NCBI GenBank assembly: GCA_036381495.1
Contig: DASVCS010000096.1
Coordinates: 1 to 53,937, forward strand
Reading direction: 5' to 3'
Source: DASVCS01 sp036381495
Lineage (GTDB): Bacteria; Gemmatimonadota; Gemmatimonadetes; Longimicrobiales; RSA9
Length of the DNA stretch: 53,937 bases
Part shown: positions 25,194 to 33,842 of the stretch, one piece after another
Numbering within the stretch: position 1 is the first letter of the stretch
Layout of the letters: every line of letters begins with the position of its first letter
The notes under the pieces: model-generated
Databases searched by the model: none
Seen by the model: the letters and a program-made list of their open reading frames with translations, nothing else
Told to the model about the DNA's origin: nothing
Made by a program: the position numbers and the translations under genes

Positions 25194-26405
25194 ATGACGA
25201 TGGTGGTGTTCCCGGACGATCTGGTCGAGCACGGGGAGAGCAGGATCGTGTTGGTGGTGATGGATGGGTTGGGTGGGCTGCCGCGGCCGGAGACGGGGCG
25301 GACGGAGCTGGAGACGGCGGCGACGCCGAATCTGGATCGGCTGGCGCGGTCGGGCTCGGTGGGGTTGATCGATCCGGTGGCGCCGGGTGTGGCGCCGGGG
25401 AGTGGGCCGGGGCATCTGGCGCTTTTCGGCTACGATCCGGTGCGGTGGGTGATCGGGCGTGGCGTGCTGAGTGCGTTGGGTGTGGGATTCGACCTGCGGG
25501 AGGGGGACGTGGCGGTGCGTCTGAACTTCGCCACGTTGGATGCGGAGGGGCGCGTGACGGACCGCCGGGCGGGTCGTCCGAGTGATGAGGAGAATGCGCG
25601 GCTGGTGGCGCGGTTGCGGGAGGGCGTGCCGGCGCCGCCCGGAGTCGAGGTGTTCTTCGAGTCTGAGAAGGAGCACCGTGCGGTGCTGGTGCTGCGCGGC
25701 GCGGATCTGTCGCCCGCGCTGTCGGACACGGATCCTCAGGAGGTGGGCGTGCCGCCGCTCCACGTGCGTCCGCTCGAAGAGGGCGCGGAGGAGACCGCGC
25801 GGCTGGTGCAGGACCTCTTGGATGCGGCACGCGACGTGCTGGCCGATGAGCCGCGAGCGAACGGGTTGCTCGCGCGGGGCTTCGCGGCGTATGAGCGGTA
25901 CCCCTCGATGACGGACCGCTACAAGCTCGTGTCTCTGGCCATTGCCCGATACCCGATGTACCGCGGCGTGGCGCGCCTGCTCGGGATGGACATCCATCCG
26001 ACGCCGGAGTCGGACGCGGCGAGCGTGAGGGCGCTCGAGGCGCGTTTTTCCGACTACGACTTCCACTTCGTCCACTTCAAGGCGACCGATTCGCGCGGCG
26101 AGGATGGAGACTTCGATGGAAAGGTGGCGGCGATCGAGGCGGTCGACCGGCTGATCCCGGCGATCGAGGCGCTCGAGCCGGATGTCCTGATCGTGACGGG
26201 GGATCATTCGACGCCGTCGCGCTACCGCGCGCACTCGTGGCATCCCGTGCCCGTCCTCCTCGTATCGCGCTGGTGCCGGCCCGCCCCGGTCGAGGGCTTC
26301 GGCGAGCGCGAGTGCCTCCGGGGCGGACTGGGCCGGTTCCCCGCGATGAACCTGATGTCGCTGGCTCTGGCCCACGCCGGCCGGCTCGCCAAGTTCGGGG
26401 CGTGA
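25194..26405 (+). CDS. apgM: cofactor-independent phosphoglycerate mutase, archaeal type
   Basis: Interconverts 3- and 2-phosphoglycerate without 2,3-bisphosphoglycerate. The 403-residue protein belongs to the alkaline-phosphatase superfamily: metal-site opening VLVVMDGLGGLPRPETG, ATPNLDRLARSG, serine-bearing APGSGPGHLALFGYDP, FHFVHFKATDSRGEDGD and the C-terminal VTGDHSTPSRYRAHSWHPVP. The short form and the SGPGH variant mark the ApgM group typical of archaea and scattered bacteria rather than GpmI. A purine-rich GAGAGGGGG precedes the ATG. The TPR gene begins 1 bp after its stop. Confidence 0.93.
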   Translation: MTMVVFPDDLVEHGESRIVLVVMDGLGGLPRPETGRTELETAATPNLDRLARSGSVGLIDPVAPGVAPGSGPGHLALFGYDPVRWVIGRGVLSALGVGFDLREGDVAVRLNFATLDAEGRVTDRRAGRPSDEENARLVARLREGVPAPPGVEVFFESEKEHRAVLVLRGADLSPALSDTDPQEVGVPPLHVRPLEEGAEETARLVQDLLDAARDVLADEPRANGLLARGFAAYERYPSMTDRYKLVSLAIARYPMYRGVARLLGMDIHPTPESDAASVRALEARFSDYDFHFVHFKATDSRGEDGDFDGKVAAIEAVDRLIPAIEALEPDVLIVTGDHSTPSRYRAHSWHPVPVLLVSRWCRPAPVEGFGERECLRGGLGRFPAMNLMSLALAHAGRLAKFGA

Positions 26406-26406
26406 G

Positions 26407-27249
26407 ATGGCGGCAGTCGAAGACATTCTCCGCGACGCGCTCGCCCTCGGCGATGAGGGGCGCTGGGCCGACATGGCCCACCTCCTCCGCTCCGCCCTCG
26501 ACGAGAACCAGGACGACCCCTACCTGCTCTGCTGGCTCGGCGTCGCGGAACGGGAGCTCGGCAACGAGGGCTCGGCCTACGACCTCTTCCGCCGGTGTCT
26601 CGCCCAGGAGCCCGTCGACCCGCACCTCCTCGCCCTCGCCGGCTCGGGGCTCGCCGCCTTCGACGACCCCGAGGCCGAGGCCGCACTGCGTGCCGCCGCG
26701 CTCACCGGCCCCGACCTCCCCATGGCGCGCCTCCAGTACGGCGCCTACCTCGCCCGCGCCGGCCTCTTCGATGAGGCGCTCGAACACCTCCGCGCCGCCG
26801 CCGCCCTCGCCCCCGATGACCCCACCGTCCACGGCGAGATGGCCACGGCACTCGCCCTCAAGGGAGACATCGAGCATGCCATCCCCGAGATGGAGACCGC
26901 CCTCGAACTCGCACCCGACGACGCCTGGACCCGCCTCCTCCTCGGCCTGCTCTACGCCGAACTCGGCTCTCTCGAAGAGGCCGCCGAGGCACTCATCCAG
27001 GCCGCCGAGGAACGCGAAGACGACGCCGAGGCCCACATCCTCGCCGCCCTCGCCGCCGCCGCCGTCGGTTGGGACGACGCCGCCCAGGACGCCCTCGCCC
27101 GCGCCACCTACGCCGCCCAGGGCGCCGACGCCGCCCTCATCGACGAGGCCGAGGAACGCATCCTCGCCGGCAGGAAACCGGCCCGCACCATGCTCCTGGA
27201 CTCGCTCGCGCCTTCCATCTTGCGCGAGCGCCTCTCCCAGCCATTGTAG
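26407..27249 (+). CDS. TPR-repeat protein
   Basis: A 280-residue cytoplasmic protein composed of helical tetratricopeptide-like repeats: for example EALEHLRAAAALAPDDPTVH, AIPEMETALELAPDDAWTRL and EEAAEALIQAAEEREDDAEA, with A/G-F/Y-P spacing every 34 residues. There is no signal or enzymatic motif. The start follows the apgM stop by one base, so it is almost certainly co-translated. TPR proteins scaffold protein contacts; the partner is unknown. Confidence 0.85.
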   Translation: MAAVEDILRDALALGDEGRWADMAHLLRSALDENQDDPYLLCWLGVAERELGNEGSAYDLFRRCLAQEPVDPHLLALAGSGLAAFDDPEAEAALRAAALTGPDLPMARLQYGAYLARAGLFDEALEHLRAAAALAPDDPTVHGEMATALALKGDIEHAIPEMETALELAPDDAWTRLLLGLLYAELGSLEEAAEALIQAAEEREDDAEAHILAALAAAAVGWDDAAQDALARATYAAQGADAALIDEAEERILAGRKPARTMLLDSLAPSILRERLSQPL

Positions 27250-27445
27250 CCATGGCTCCGGGCGCGGGGGATCCGGGTCGTCCCAAATAAATATGGCGCT
27301 CCGCCGCGTGGGACGTTAACCGTTAGAGCGGCCGTCGCGTCAGGCTGGAGGGATGCACGCGAGTCGCGAGCGCGCGACGGGCGCTCGACCGGGACCGGAG
27401 CTGTGGGCGCGGCGCGCTGGACACCATGACGCGCGCCATCGCCCG

Positions 27446-28750
27446 ATGAACACGAGAGGGGGAAACGTGGTGGAGATTCCATTCGAGCGTTACCGGCTGG
27501 ACAACGGGCTGCGGGTCGTTCTCTCGCGGGACCCCGCGGTGCCGGTGGTCGCGATCAACCTGTGGTACGGCGTGGGTTCGCGGAACGAACGCCCGGGGCG
27601 GACGGGGTTCGCGCACCTGTTCGAGCACATGATGTTCCAGGGCTCGGCGCACGTGCCGGAGACGGCGCACTTCGCGTTGATCGAGCAGGCGGGGGGATCG
27701 CTGAACGGCTCGACGTGGCTGGACCGGACGAACTACTTCGAGACGTTGCCGGCGCATTACCTCGAACTGGGGTTGTGGCTCGAGTCGGACCGCCTGGGCT
27801 GGCTGTTGCCTGCGATGACGCAGGAGAAGCTGGACAACCAGCGGGATGTGGTGAAGAACGAGCGGCGCTGGCGCGTGGACAACCAGCCGTACGGCGACTG
27901 GGACGAGCGGATCCAGGCGATGGTGTATCCACCGGATCATCCGTACCACCATTCGGTGATCGGGTCGATGGAGGACCTGGACGCGGCGAGTCTGGAGGAC
28001 GTCGAGCAGTTCTTCCGGACGTACTACGCGCCGAACAACGCGGTATTGACGCTGTGCGGCGAGTTCGATCCCGGGCAGGCGCGGGATCTGATCGAGCGGT
28101 ACTTCGGCGAGATCCCGACGGGGCCGCCGGTTCCGCCGATCCCCGGGCGGACCGAGCTGCCGCCGGTCATCGGCGCGGAGGTCCGGGAGGTGGTCGCACA
28201 GGACATCTCGCTGCCGCGGCTGTATGTGACATACCGGGTGCCGCCGTACGGTGACGCGGATTTCTACAGCGCGGCGGTGGCGGCGCACATCCTCGCGTGG
28301 GGGAAGGCCTCGCTCCTGTACCGGCGCCTGGTGCGCGAGCGCCGGCTCGCGCAGGATGTGGTGGCCTACGCCTTTCCGATCGTCGTCGGCGCATCGATGC
28401 TGGCGCTCTGGGCGACGGCGCGGCCGGGGGTCGATCCGGCCGCTCTCGAAGCGGCGCTCCTCGACGACGTCGCCTCCCTGCGCAACGTCGGTGATGCCGA
28501 GGTCGAGCGGGCCGTGAACCTGCTCGAGGCGCGGCGGCTCATCGATCTCCAGCAGGTGGACGAGCGAGCCGACCAGCTCTCGATGTACACCATGCTCTTC
28601 GATGAGCCGGAACGGATCAACACGGAGCTGGACCGGTTGCGTGCGGTCACGGCCGCCGATGTACGGGCGTTCGCCGACCGGCTGCTGGTCCGGGAGAACC
28701 GCGCGGTGCTGCTCTACGTGCCGCGCTCGGAAGAAGGAGGTGCCGCATGA
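27446..28750 (+). CDS. M16 zinc peptidase, active subunit
   Basis: A 434-residue pitrilysin/MPP-type metalloprotease. The inverted zinc motif HLFEHMMFQGS (HXXEH, about residues 55-60) and the distal glutamate in the VVKNERRWRVDNQPYG region are intact. The second M16 half (PRLYVTYRVPPYG, LVRERRLAQDVVAY) is complete. The gene overlaps the next by ATGA, and the next encodes an M16 protein without the zinc motif. The two should form an active/inactive heterodimer as in bacterial and mitochondrial two-subunit peptidases. The start is uncertain: GTG 27467 or 27470 has a better purine-rich site than ATG 27446. Confidence 0.9.
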   Translation: MNTRGGNVVEIPFERYRLDNGLRVVLSRDPAVPVVAINLWYGVGSRNERPGRTGFAHLFEHMMFQGSAHVPETAHFALIEQAGGSLNGSTWLDRTNYFETLPAHYLELGLWLESDRLGWLLPAMTQEKLDNQRDVVKNERRWRVDNQPYGDWDERIQAMVYPPDHPYHHSVIGSMEDLDAASLEDVEQFFRTYYAPNNAVLTLCGEFDPGQARDLIERYFGEIPTGPPVPPIPGRTELPPVIGAEVREVVAQDISLPRLYVTYRVPPYGDADFYSAAVAAHILAWGKASLLYRRLVRERRLAQDVVAYAFPIVVGASMLALWATARPGVDPAALEAALLDDVASLRNVGDAEVERAVNLLEARRLIDLQQVDERADQLSMYTMLFDEPERINTELDRLRAVTAADVRAFADRLLVRENRAVLLYVPRSEEGGAA

Positions 28751-30108
28751 GTCCCGTCGATCGCGCCCAGGCGCCGGCGCCCGGGCCGGTCCGCCCGATG
28801 ACCTTTCCGCGCATCCGGCGGGACCGCCTCGAGAACGGGCTCGCCGTGCTGACCGCGCGTCACGGTGACCTGCCCGTCGTCACGGTCGAGCTGGTCGTGG
28901 ATGCCGGCGCGGCGGGCGATCCGGCGCGCAAGGCGGGGATCGCGCACCTCACGGTGAATGGACTCGAAGCCGGGACCCGGCGCCGGGACGCCGATCGCAT
29001 TGCCTGGGACCTGGAATCGCTGGGCGTCGAGTTGGATGCCGAGGCCACGTGGGATGCCGCGGCGGTCCGCATCACGGTGCCGCGGGAACGGCTCGAACCC
29101 GCTCTCGAGCTCTTCGCCGATCTGGTCCGCCACCCTTCGTTCCCCGAGGCGGAGGTGCTCCGGATGCGCGATGAGCAGCTCGCGACCCTCCTCCAGCGGC
29201 GCAAGGAGCCGCGCGCGCTGGCCAACGACATGGCGGCGCACTTCATCTTCGCCGAGGAGGTGCCGTACGCGCGTCCGCTCATCGGGACCACCGCGTCCGT
29301 CGAGGGGCTCGACCGCGACGACGTCGAGGCGTTCTACCGCGCGCACTATCTCCCCAACGCCGCCTCGCTCGTCTTCGTCGGCGACATCGCCGCCGAGGAC
29401 GCGCGGCGCCTGGCCGACCGCCACTTCGGCGACTGGTCCGCCGGCCAGACCGTGACCTCGGAATTCGAGGTCATCCCCGGCGTCGAAACCCGGACGATCT
29501 TCGTCGTCGACCGCCCCGGTTCGGTCCAGTCCGAGATCCGCATCGGCGACGTCGGCGTCGCCCGCGACGACGAGGACTACTTCCCGCTCCTCGTCATGAA
29601 CACCATCCTCGGCGGCGCCTTCACCTCCCGCCTCAACCTGAGTCTGCGCGAGCGCCACGGATTCACCTACGGCGTCCGCAGCGGCTTCGCGTTCCGCCGC
29701 CGCCCCGGCCCCTTCGTGGTCCAGACCGCCGTCGCCACCGACGTCACCGCCCGCGCCGTCGAAGAGGCGCTCCGCGAGATGACCGAACTCCGCGAACACG
29801 GCGCCGCCGAGCCCGAGGTCGCCGCCGCCCGCGACTACCTCCGTGGCATCCTCCCCCTCCAACTCCAGACCACCGACCAACTCGCCACGCGCATCGCGGA
29901 CCTCGTCATCTTCGACCTCCCCGACGAGTATTTCCAGGAGTACCGCGACCGCATCGCCGCCGTCACTGCGGCCGACGTCCACCGCGTCGCGCGCGAGCAT
30001 CTCCGCCTCGATCGGCTCGCCATCGTCGTCGTCGGCGATGCCGACCAGATCGCGCCCGCACTCGAAGCACTGGCCGCCGGTCCGGTCCAGATCCATAGAA
30101 GTATTTGA
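28747..30108 (+). CDS. M16 peptidase-like subunit lacking the zinc motif
   Basis: A 453-residue M16-fold protein. Where the partner has HLFEH, this one reads HLTVN, so it cannot bind zinc in the usual way. The C-terminal half keeps the arginine-tyrosine pair in LRERHGFTYGVRS that grips substrate backbone in M16 complexes. That split of duties fits the non-catalytic subunit of a heterodimer with the gene before it, to which it is coupled by ATGA. No signal peptide is seen, so the pair is probably cytoplasmic. Confidence 0.9.
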   Translation: MSPVDRAQAPAPGPVRPMTFPRIRRDRLENGLAVLTARHGDLPVVTVELVVDAGAAGDPARKAGIAHLTVNGLEAGTRRRDADRIAWDLESLGVELDAEATWDAAAVRITVPRERLEPALELFADLVRHPSFPEAEVLRMRDEQLATLLQRRKEPRALANDMAAHFIFAEEVPYARPLIGTTASVEGLDRDDVEAFYRAHYLPNAASLVFVGDIAAEDARRLADRHFGDWSAGQTVTSEFEVIPGVETRTIFVVDRPGSVQSEIRIGDVGVARDDEDYFPLLVMNTILGGAFTSRLNLSLRERHGFTYGVRSGFAFRRRPGPFVVQTAVATDVTARAVEEALREMTELREHGAAEPEVAAARDYLRGILPLQLQTTDQLATRIADLVIFDLPDEYFQEYRDRIAAVTAADVHRVAREHLRLDRLAIVVVGDADQIAPALEALAAGPVQIHRSI

Positions 30109-30162
30109 TGGGCTTGCACTTATCGACGGCTTTCGCCATCTTCCCTCGTGGCCGATGATCCG

Positions 30163-30855
30163 ATGAGACACGGACGACGCCGCGACGCCGCGGACGATAC
30201 GCGCCGGAACACTCCGGCACCCGCCCGCGGCGCGCCCGAAACCGACGCCGCCGATGCCGTCACGCCCGGCCGCATCGCCACGGAAACGATCTACGACGGA
30301 CGCATCGTGCACCTCTCGATCGATACCGTGCGCTTCCCCGACGGATCGACGGGCCGGCTCGAGATGATCCGGCACTCCGGCGCCTCCGCCGTCCTGCCGA
30401 TCCTCGAAGAAGGAGAGGACCCGCTCATCGTGCTCCTGCGCCAGTACCGTTACGCCGCCGATGGTTACCTGTTCGAAATCCCGGCCGGCCGGCCCGAGTG
30501 GACCGGAGAGGCATGGAGCGACTGTGCCCGTCGCGAGCTCGAAGAGGAGGCAGGCCTCATCCCCGAGCGCCTCGTCCCACTCACCACCATCTACACGACG
30601 CCGGGCTTCACCGACGAGCGGATCCACCTCTTCCTGGCTCTCGGCGTACGCCCCGGGACCCGGACACTCGATTCGGACGAGTTCCTCGAGCCCGTCTCGC
30701 TCCGGCTCTCCGAGGCGCTCGCGCGGATCCGAACCGGCGAGATCGTGGATGCCAAGACCATCTGCACTCTGCACTGCGCGGCTGAGTATCTGCGGCACAC
30801 TGCGCGGTCGTTGTCCACTTCTGCGCGGAACCTGTCCTCGGAAGGGGACACATAG
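30163..30855 (+). CDS. Nudix hydrolase, ADP-ribose pyrophosphatase-like
   Basis: A 230-residue hydrolase of nucleoside diphosphates linked to another moiety. The Nudix box is GRPEWTGEAWSDCARRELEE followed by EAGL, slightly longer at its start than the canonical GX5E form but with REXXEE intact. Upstream, LLRQYRYAADGYLFEIPAG and downstream TPGFTDERIHLFLA are characteristic of ADP-ribose pyrophosphatases. A GTG at 30148 would add five residues; neither start has a good binding site. The gene sits 54 bp after the M16 pair. Confidence 0.88.
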   Translation: MRHGRRRDAADDTRRNTPAPARGAPETDAADAVTPGRIATETIYDGRIVHLSIDTVRFPDGSTGRLEMIRHSGASAVLPILEEGEDPLIVLLRQYRYAADGYLFEIPAGRPEWTGEAWSDCARRELEEEAGLIPERLVPLTTIYTTPGFTDERIHLFLALGVRPGTRTLDSDEFLEPVSLRLSEALARIRTGEIVDAKTICTLHCAAEYLRHTARSLSTSARNLSSEGDT

Positions 30856-31047
30856 GATCGCGGGCGGGTTTCCGGTCCCGTCGGGCGATGAATTGAAACT
30901 GCAAGGGGTTACGAGATCGGCGCGCGGCCGACGTGGCAGGGTCGCGATGGTATGGAACCTGCACCCGTCCGGTCGCTACCGGGCACAATCGGCCGGTGCA
31001 CGGTTCCGCCGAAGGGCCGCCGCCCTCTTGCTCGATTGGGGGTTCTC

Positions 31048-31683
31048 ATGATCGATGTGTTGCCTGGCGGTGCGAGACAGGAAGCGCCCTCGCGCCCGCA
31101 GCCGTTGCAGGAGTTGGACGACAGTGGTCTGGTTGCCCGGTTCCTCGCGGGAGAGAAGCGCGCGTTCACCGAGCTGGTGGGCCGGTACCATGTACGGCTC
31201 CTGAACTTCATCTACCGGACGATCGGCGACCGCGACCGTGCGGAGGACCTGGTGCAGGAGACGTTCATCCGGGTCTACCGGCATCTGCACCGCTTCGACC
31301 AGTCGAAGAAGTTCTCGACGTGGGCGTACACGATTGCGAGCAACCTGGCGAAGAACGAGTTGCGGAACCGCTCGCGCAACCCGCTGGTCCTGTTCCAGAC
31401 GATCAAGAAGAACTGGGAGGCGGACCATCGGCCGCTCGAGTGGGAGGACAACACGTACCGTCCGGATGATCTGTTCCGGAAGCGACATCTGAAGGAGATC
31501 GTGGACCGCGCGGTCGCGCAGCTTCCGGAGCACCACCGGGTCGTGTTCGTGCTGCGCGAGCTCGAGGGGAAGACGTACGAGGAGATCTCGGAGATCACGG
31601 GCGTCAACCTGGGCACGGTGAAGAGTCGGTTGAACCGGGCGCGGAACAACTTCGCGCAGATCATCGCGCCGATGCTGGATTAG
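31048..31683 (+). CDS. ECF (sigma70 family) RNA polymerase sigma factor
   Basis: A 211-residue alternative sigma factor with region 2 (FLAGEKRAFTELVGRYHVRLL, DRAEDLVQETFIRVYRHLHR, FSTWAYTIASNLAKNELR) and region 4 (LPEHHRVVFVLRELEGKTYE, NLGTVKSRLNRARN). It resembles RpoE-type ECF factors. ATG 31048 has a G-rich site 5 nt upstream. A 14-bp-stem terminator follows 97 bp later. The likely anti-sigma gene lies only after a further gap of about 270 bp, so the two may be transcribed separately. Confidence 0.92.
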   Translation: MIDVLPGGARQEAPSRPQPLQELDDSGLVARFLAGEKRAFTELVGRYHVRLLNFIYRTIGDRDRAEDLVQETFIRVYRHLHRFDQSKKFSTWAYTIASNLAKNELRNRSRNPLVLFQTIKKNWEADHRPLEWEDNTYRPDDLFRKRHLKEIVDRAVAQLPEHHRVVFVLRELEGKTYEEISEITGVNLGTVKSRLNRARNNFAQIIAPMLD

Positions 31684-31780
31684 CGTGTTTCCGGCCGTTT
31701 CGGCCACCTGTGCGGGCGGATCTGGTGGCCGCATGGCGCAGTTCGTTCGGCCCCGCCGAGGCGGCGGCCGGTCGATCCAC

Positions 31781-31811
31781 CGACGGCCCGGGGCGTTGCC
31801 CCGGGCCGTCG
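31781..31811 (+). terminator. very strong hairpin after the ECF sigma gene
   Basis: CGACGGCCCGGGGC (31781-31794), loop GTT, and the perfect complement to 31811 form a 14-bp stem; the following bases are TGTCTTC. This should stop most transcription before the downstream zinc-finger gene. Confidence 0.7.
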
Positions 31812-31909
31812 TGTCTTCATCACCGCCACGCGCGGCCGGCCTGCCGCCGCGTGGATGCTCCCGAAGAGGTTGGCGAGCGCGGAACATCGCGCGGCGTCGA
31901 CCAGTAGAA

Positions 31910-31958
31910 GGTTCCCGCTACGGTGGTGGGGGAACCCCCTGTTCTCCCTGAACGTAAC
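31910..31958 (+). promoter_or_regulatory. possible ECF-type promoter or inverted repeat before the anti-sigma gene
   Basis: GGAACC (31931-31936), 17 bp, then GTAAC resembles an ECF-sigma promoter, which would let the upstream sigma factor drive this gene. The same GGAACC is the right arm of GGTTCCC-N13-GGGAACC (31910-31936), so a hairpin or operator is an alternative. The rest of the 396-bp gap 31684-32079 shows only the terminator at 31781-31811. Confidence 0.3.
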
Positions 31959-32079
31959 AGAGTCGGCACCGGGGGACGGCGTTGTCGCGCGACGCGAGTC
32001 GAAGGGCGCTGCCGGCCGTCGGAACGGAGCCGGGCGCCCGACTGTGACAGGGCGGAACGATGTCGTCGACGGAGTTGTC

Positions 32080-32823
32080 ATGACCTGCCAGGAGTTTCTG
32101 GCCCGACATTCCGAGTTCCTGGACTCGGTGATGGATCCGCTGGACGCGGCGCGCTGGTGCGATCACGTCGCGAGCTGCCCATCGTGTGCGCGGTACGACC
32201 GGGTCCTCCGTCGCGGCCATGGTCTCGTTCAGGAACTTCCCCGTCCCGAGCCCTCTCCCGATTTCTTCCCGCGGCTTCAGCACCGGATCTACAGTCTCGA
32301 AGCGAGTATGGACGCGGAGCGCAGCGCGGGGGGGGCCGGCGCGCTCGTCTCGCTGGCGGTCGCGGGCGTGCTTGCGCTTCTGGCATGGGGGCCGCTGCTC
32401 CGCGGTTCGGGCTGGCTCGCGCCGGCAGCGGGCACGGGTGTGGCGGAGCGCGTCGCGGGTGGGCGCGCACCGGCGGAGCCGGTGGCGCCGCGGCAGCGCC
32501 CCGCTCGTCCCCTGCGCGGCGGCGGCTGGTCGGTCCAGCTCGCGGCCGAAGGCGCGGCGTCCACGACGGAGCGTGCCGATTCCAGCGATGGCGTGCTCCT
32601 GCGCGGCGGCATGCCGCCGATGGTCGATTCGAGCGGACCCGGCACCTGGGATCTGGGTGCGCGGCCGATGAACGGTTGGTCTGCGACGGCGGCCGGGGTC
32701 CAGTCCGTCCACACCGCGGAATTCCACATCCCCGGCCCCTACTCACCGCTCGTGATCGGCGCGCCGGCGCATTACCAGGCATCGCTGGTGCGGCCCATCG
32801 ACGCTCCGCCGGGTCACGACTAG
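32080..32823 (+). CDS. putative anti-sigma factor with N-terminal zinc finger
   Basis: A 247-residue protein. The N-terminal domain starts MTCQEFLARHSEFLDSVMD and has the HVASCPSCARYDRVL zinc-binding pattern of ZAS anti-sigma factors. A single transmembrane helix follows (about residues 90-110, ALVSLAVAGVLALLAWGPLL), then an extracytoplasmic Ala/Pro-rich region. GGAG is 7 nt before the ATG. The nearest sigma factor is the ECF gene upstream, its likely partner, although a terminator separates them. The long in-frame extension upstream of 32080 is non-coding in character. Confidence 0.8.
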   Translation: MTCQEFLARHSEFLDSVMDPLDAARWCDHVASCPSCARYDRVLRRGHGLVQELPRPEPSPDFFPRLQHRIYSLEASMDAERSAGGAGALVSLAVAGVLALLAWGPLLRGSGWLAPAAGTGVAERVAGGRAPAEPVAPRQRPARPLRGGGWSVQLAAEGAASTTERADSSDGVLLRGGMPPMVDSSGPGTWDLGARPMNGWSATAAGVQSVHTAEFHIPGPYSPLVIGAPAHYQASLVRPIDAPPGHD

Positions 32824-32831
32824 TTCCTCGG

Positions 32832-33842
32832 ATGCCAGGATCGAGTCCGGACCGATTGCTGCAAGCGCTTGCGAACGGCAAACGCGGCGGCATCTACTTC
32901 CTCTCCGGCGAGGAGGAATTCCTCAAGGAGGAGGTGGCGGCGCGGATCATCGAGGCACACCTGGACCCGGCGACGCGGGACTTCAACCTCGATCAGCTCC
33001 GTGGGACGGAAGTCGATGTCGAGACGCTGGCATCGATCGCGGAGACGCCGCCGATGATGGCGTCGTGGCGTGTGGTCGTGGTGCGGGATGCGCAGGCCTT
33101 CGCGGGCGCCGCCCGCGCCCGCGCCGTGATCGAGGCATTGCTCGATCGGCCGCCCCCCGGGCTCGTCCTCATCCTGATGGCGCAGGTGCCGGAGCGGAGC
33201 CGCGCCAAGTTCTACGAGCGACTCCGGCGCAGCGCGGTCGCCGTCGATTTCACGCCGCTCTCGCCGGCCGATGCCGTCGGCTGGTTGATGAACCGGGCCC
33301 GAGAGGCGGGTGTGACGCTCGAAGCGGAAGCGGCGCGTGCGCTGGCCGCCGCGGTGGGATCGAGCGCCGGGATCCTGAACCGCGAGCTGGCCAAGCTCCG
33401 GGACTTCGTCGGCGACCGCCGGCGGATCACGCGCGAGGACGTCGAGGCGGTGGTCGGCCGCATTGCGCGGCAGAACCGGTGGGACTGGTTCGATCTCGTC
33501 GGCAACGCCCGGTTCGCCGAGGCGCGTGCCGCGCTCCCGGTGCTCCTGGACTCGGGCGAGAGCGGGGTCGGGCTCGTGATCGGGCTCGGCACACAGTTCA
33601 TCCGCCTGTCGCTGGCTGCGCATGGCGGAGCGCGTGCACTCGAAGCCGAACTGCCGCCGCAGCAGCGGTGGCTTGCCGGTCGGCTCGTCAGCCAGGCGCG
33701 CCACTGGACGCCGCCCGCTCTGAGCGCCGCGCTGGATGACCTGCTCCGCGCCGACCGCCTGCTCAAGTCGGCCTCGCTCGGGGAGGACCGGATCCTGGAC
33801 GAACTGCTGCTCCGGCTCGAACGTCGCCGGGAGGCTGCATGA
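32832..33842 (+). CDS. holA: DNA polymerase III subunit delta
   Basis: Clamp-loader subunit that opens the beta ring. The 336-residue protein has the delta N-terminal domain: GGIYFLSGEEEFLKEEVAARI, FNLDQLRGTE, TPPMMASWRVVVVRDAQAF. The AAA-like lid follows (AVGSSAGILNRELAKLRDF) and then the C-terminal collar helices (RLVSQARHWTPPALSAALDD, LLKSASLGEDRILDELLLRL). Length is normal. The gene begins 8 bp after the anti-sigma stop and overlaps the SPOR-protein gene by ATGA. Confidence 0.9.
   Translation: MPGSSPDRLLQALANGKRGGIYFLSGEEEFLKEEVAARIIEAHLDPATRDFNLDQLRGTEVDVETLASIAETPPMMASWRVVVVRDAQAFAGAARARAVIEALLDRPPPGLVLILMAQVPERSRAKFYERLRRSAVAVDFTPLSPADAVGWLMNRAREAGVTLEAEAARALAAAVGSSAGILNRELAKLRDFVGDRRRITREDVEAVVGRIARQNRWDWFDLVGNARFAEARAALPVLLDSGESGVGLVIGLGTQFIRLSLAAHGGARALEAELPPQQRWLAGRLVSQARHWTPPALSAALDDLLRADRLLKSASLGEDRILDELLLRLERRREAA

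Noticed and set aside
27279..27315. Inverted repeat CGTCCCA…TGGGACG enclosing an eight-codon mini-ORF before the M16 genes
   Set aside because: The 23-base loop and lack of a binding site make a leader peptide or attenuator unconvincing; it may be part of an ordinary promoter region.
31950..32079. An upstream extension of the anti-sigma gene to 31855
   Set aside because: The extension crosses the possible promoter, has no homology, and a good binding site lies at 32080.
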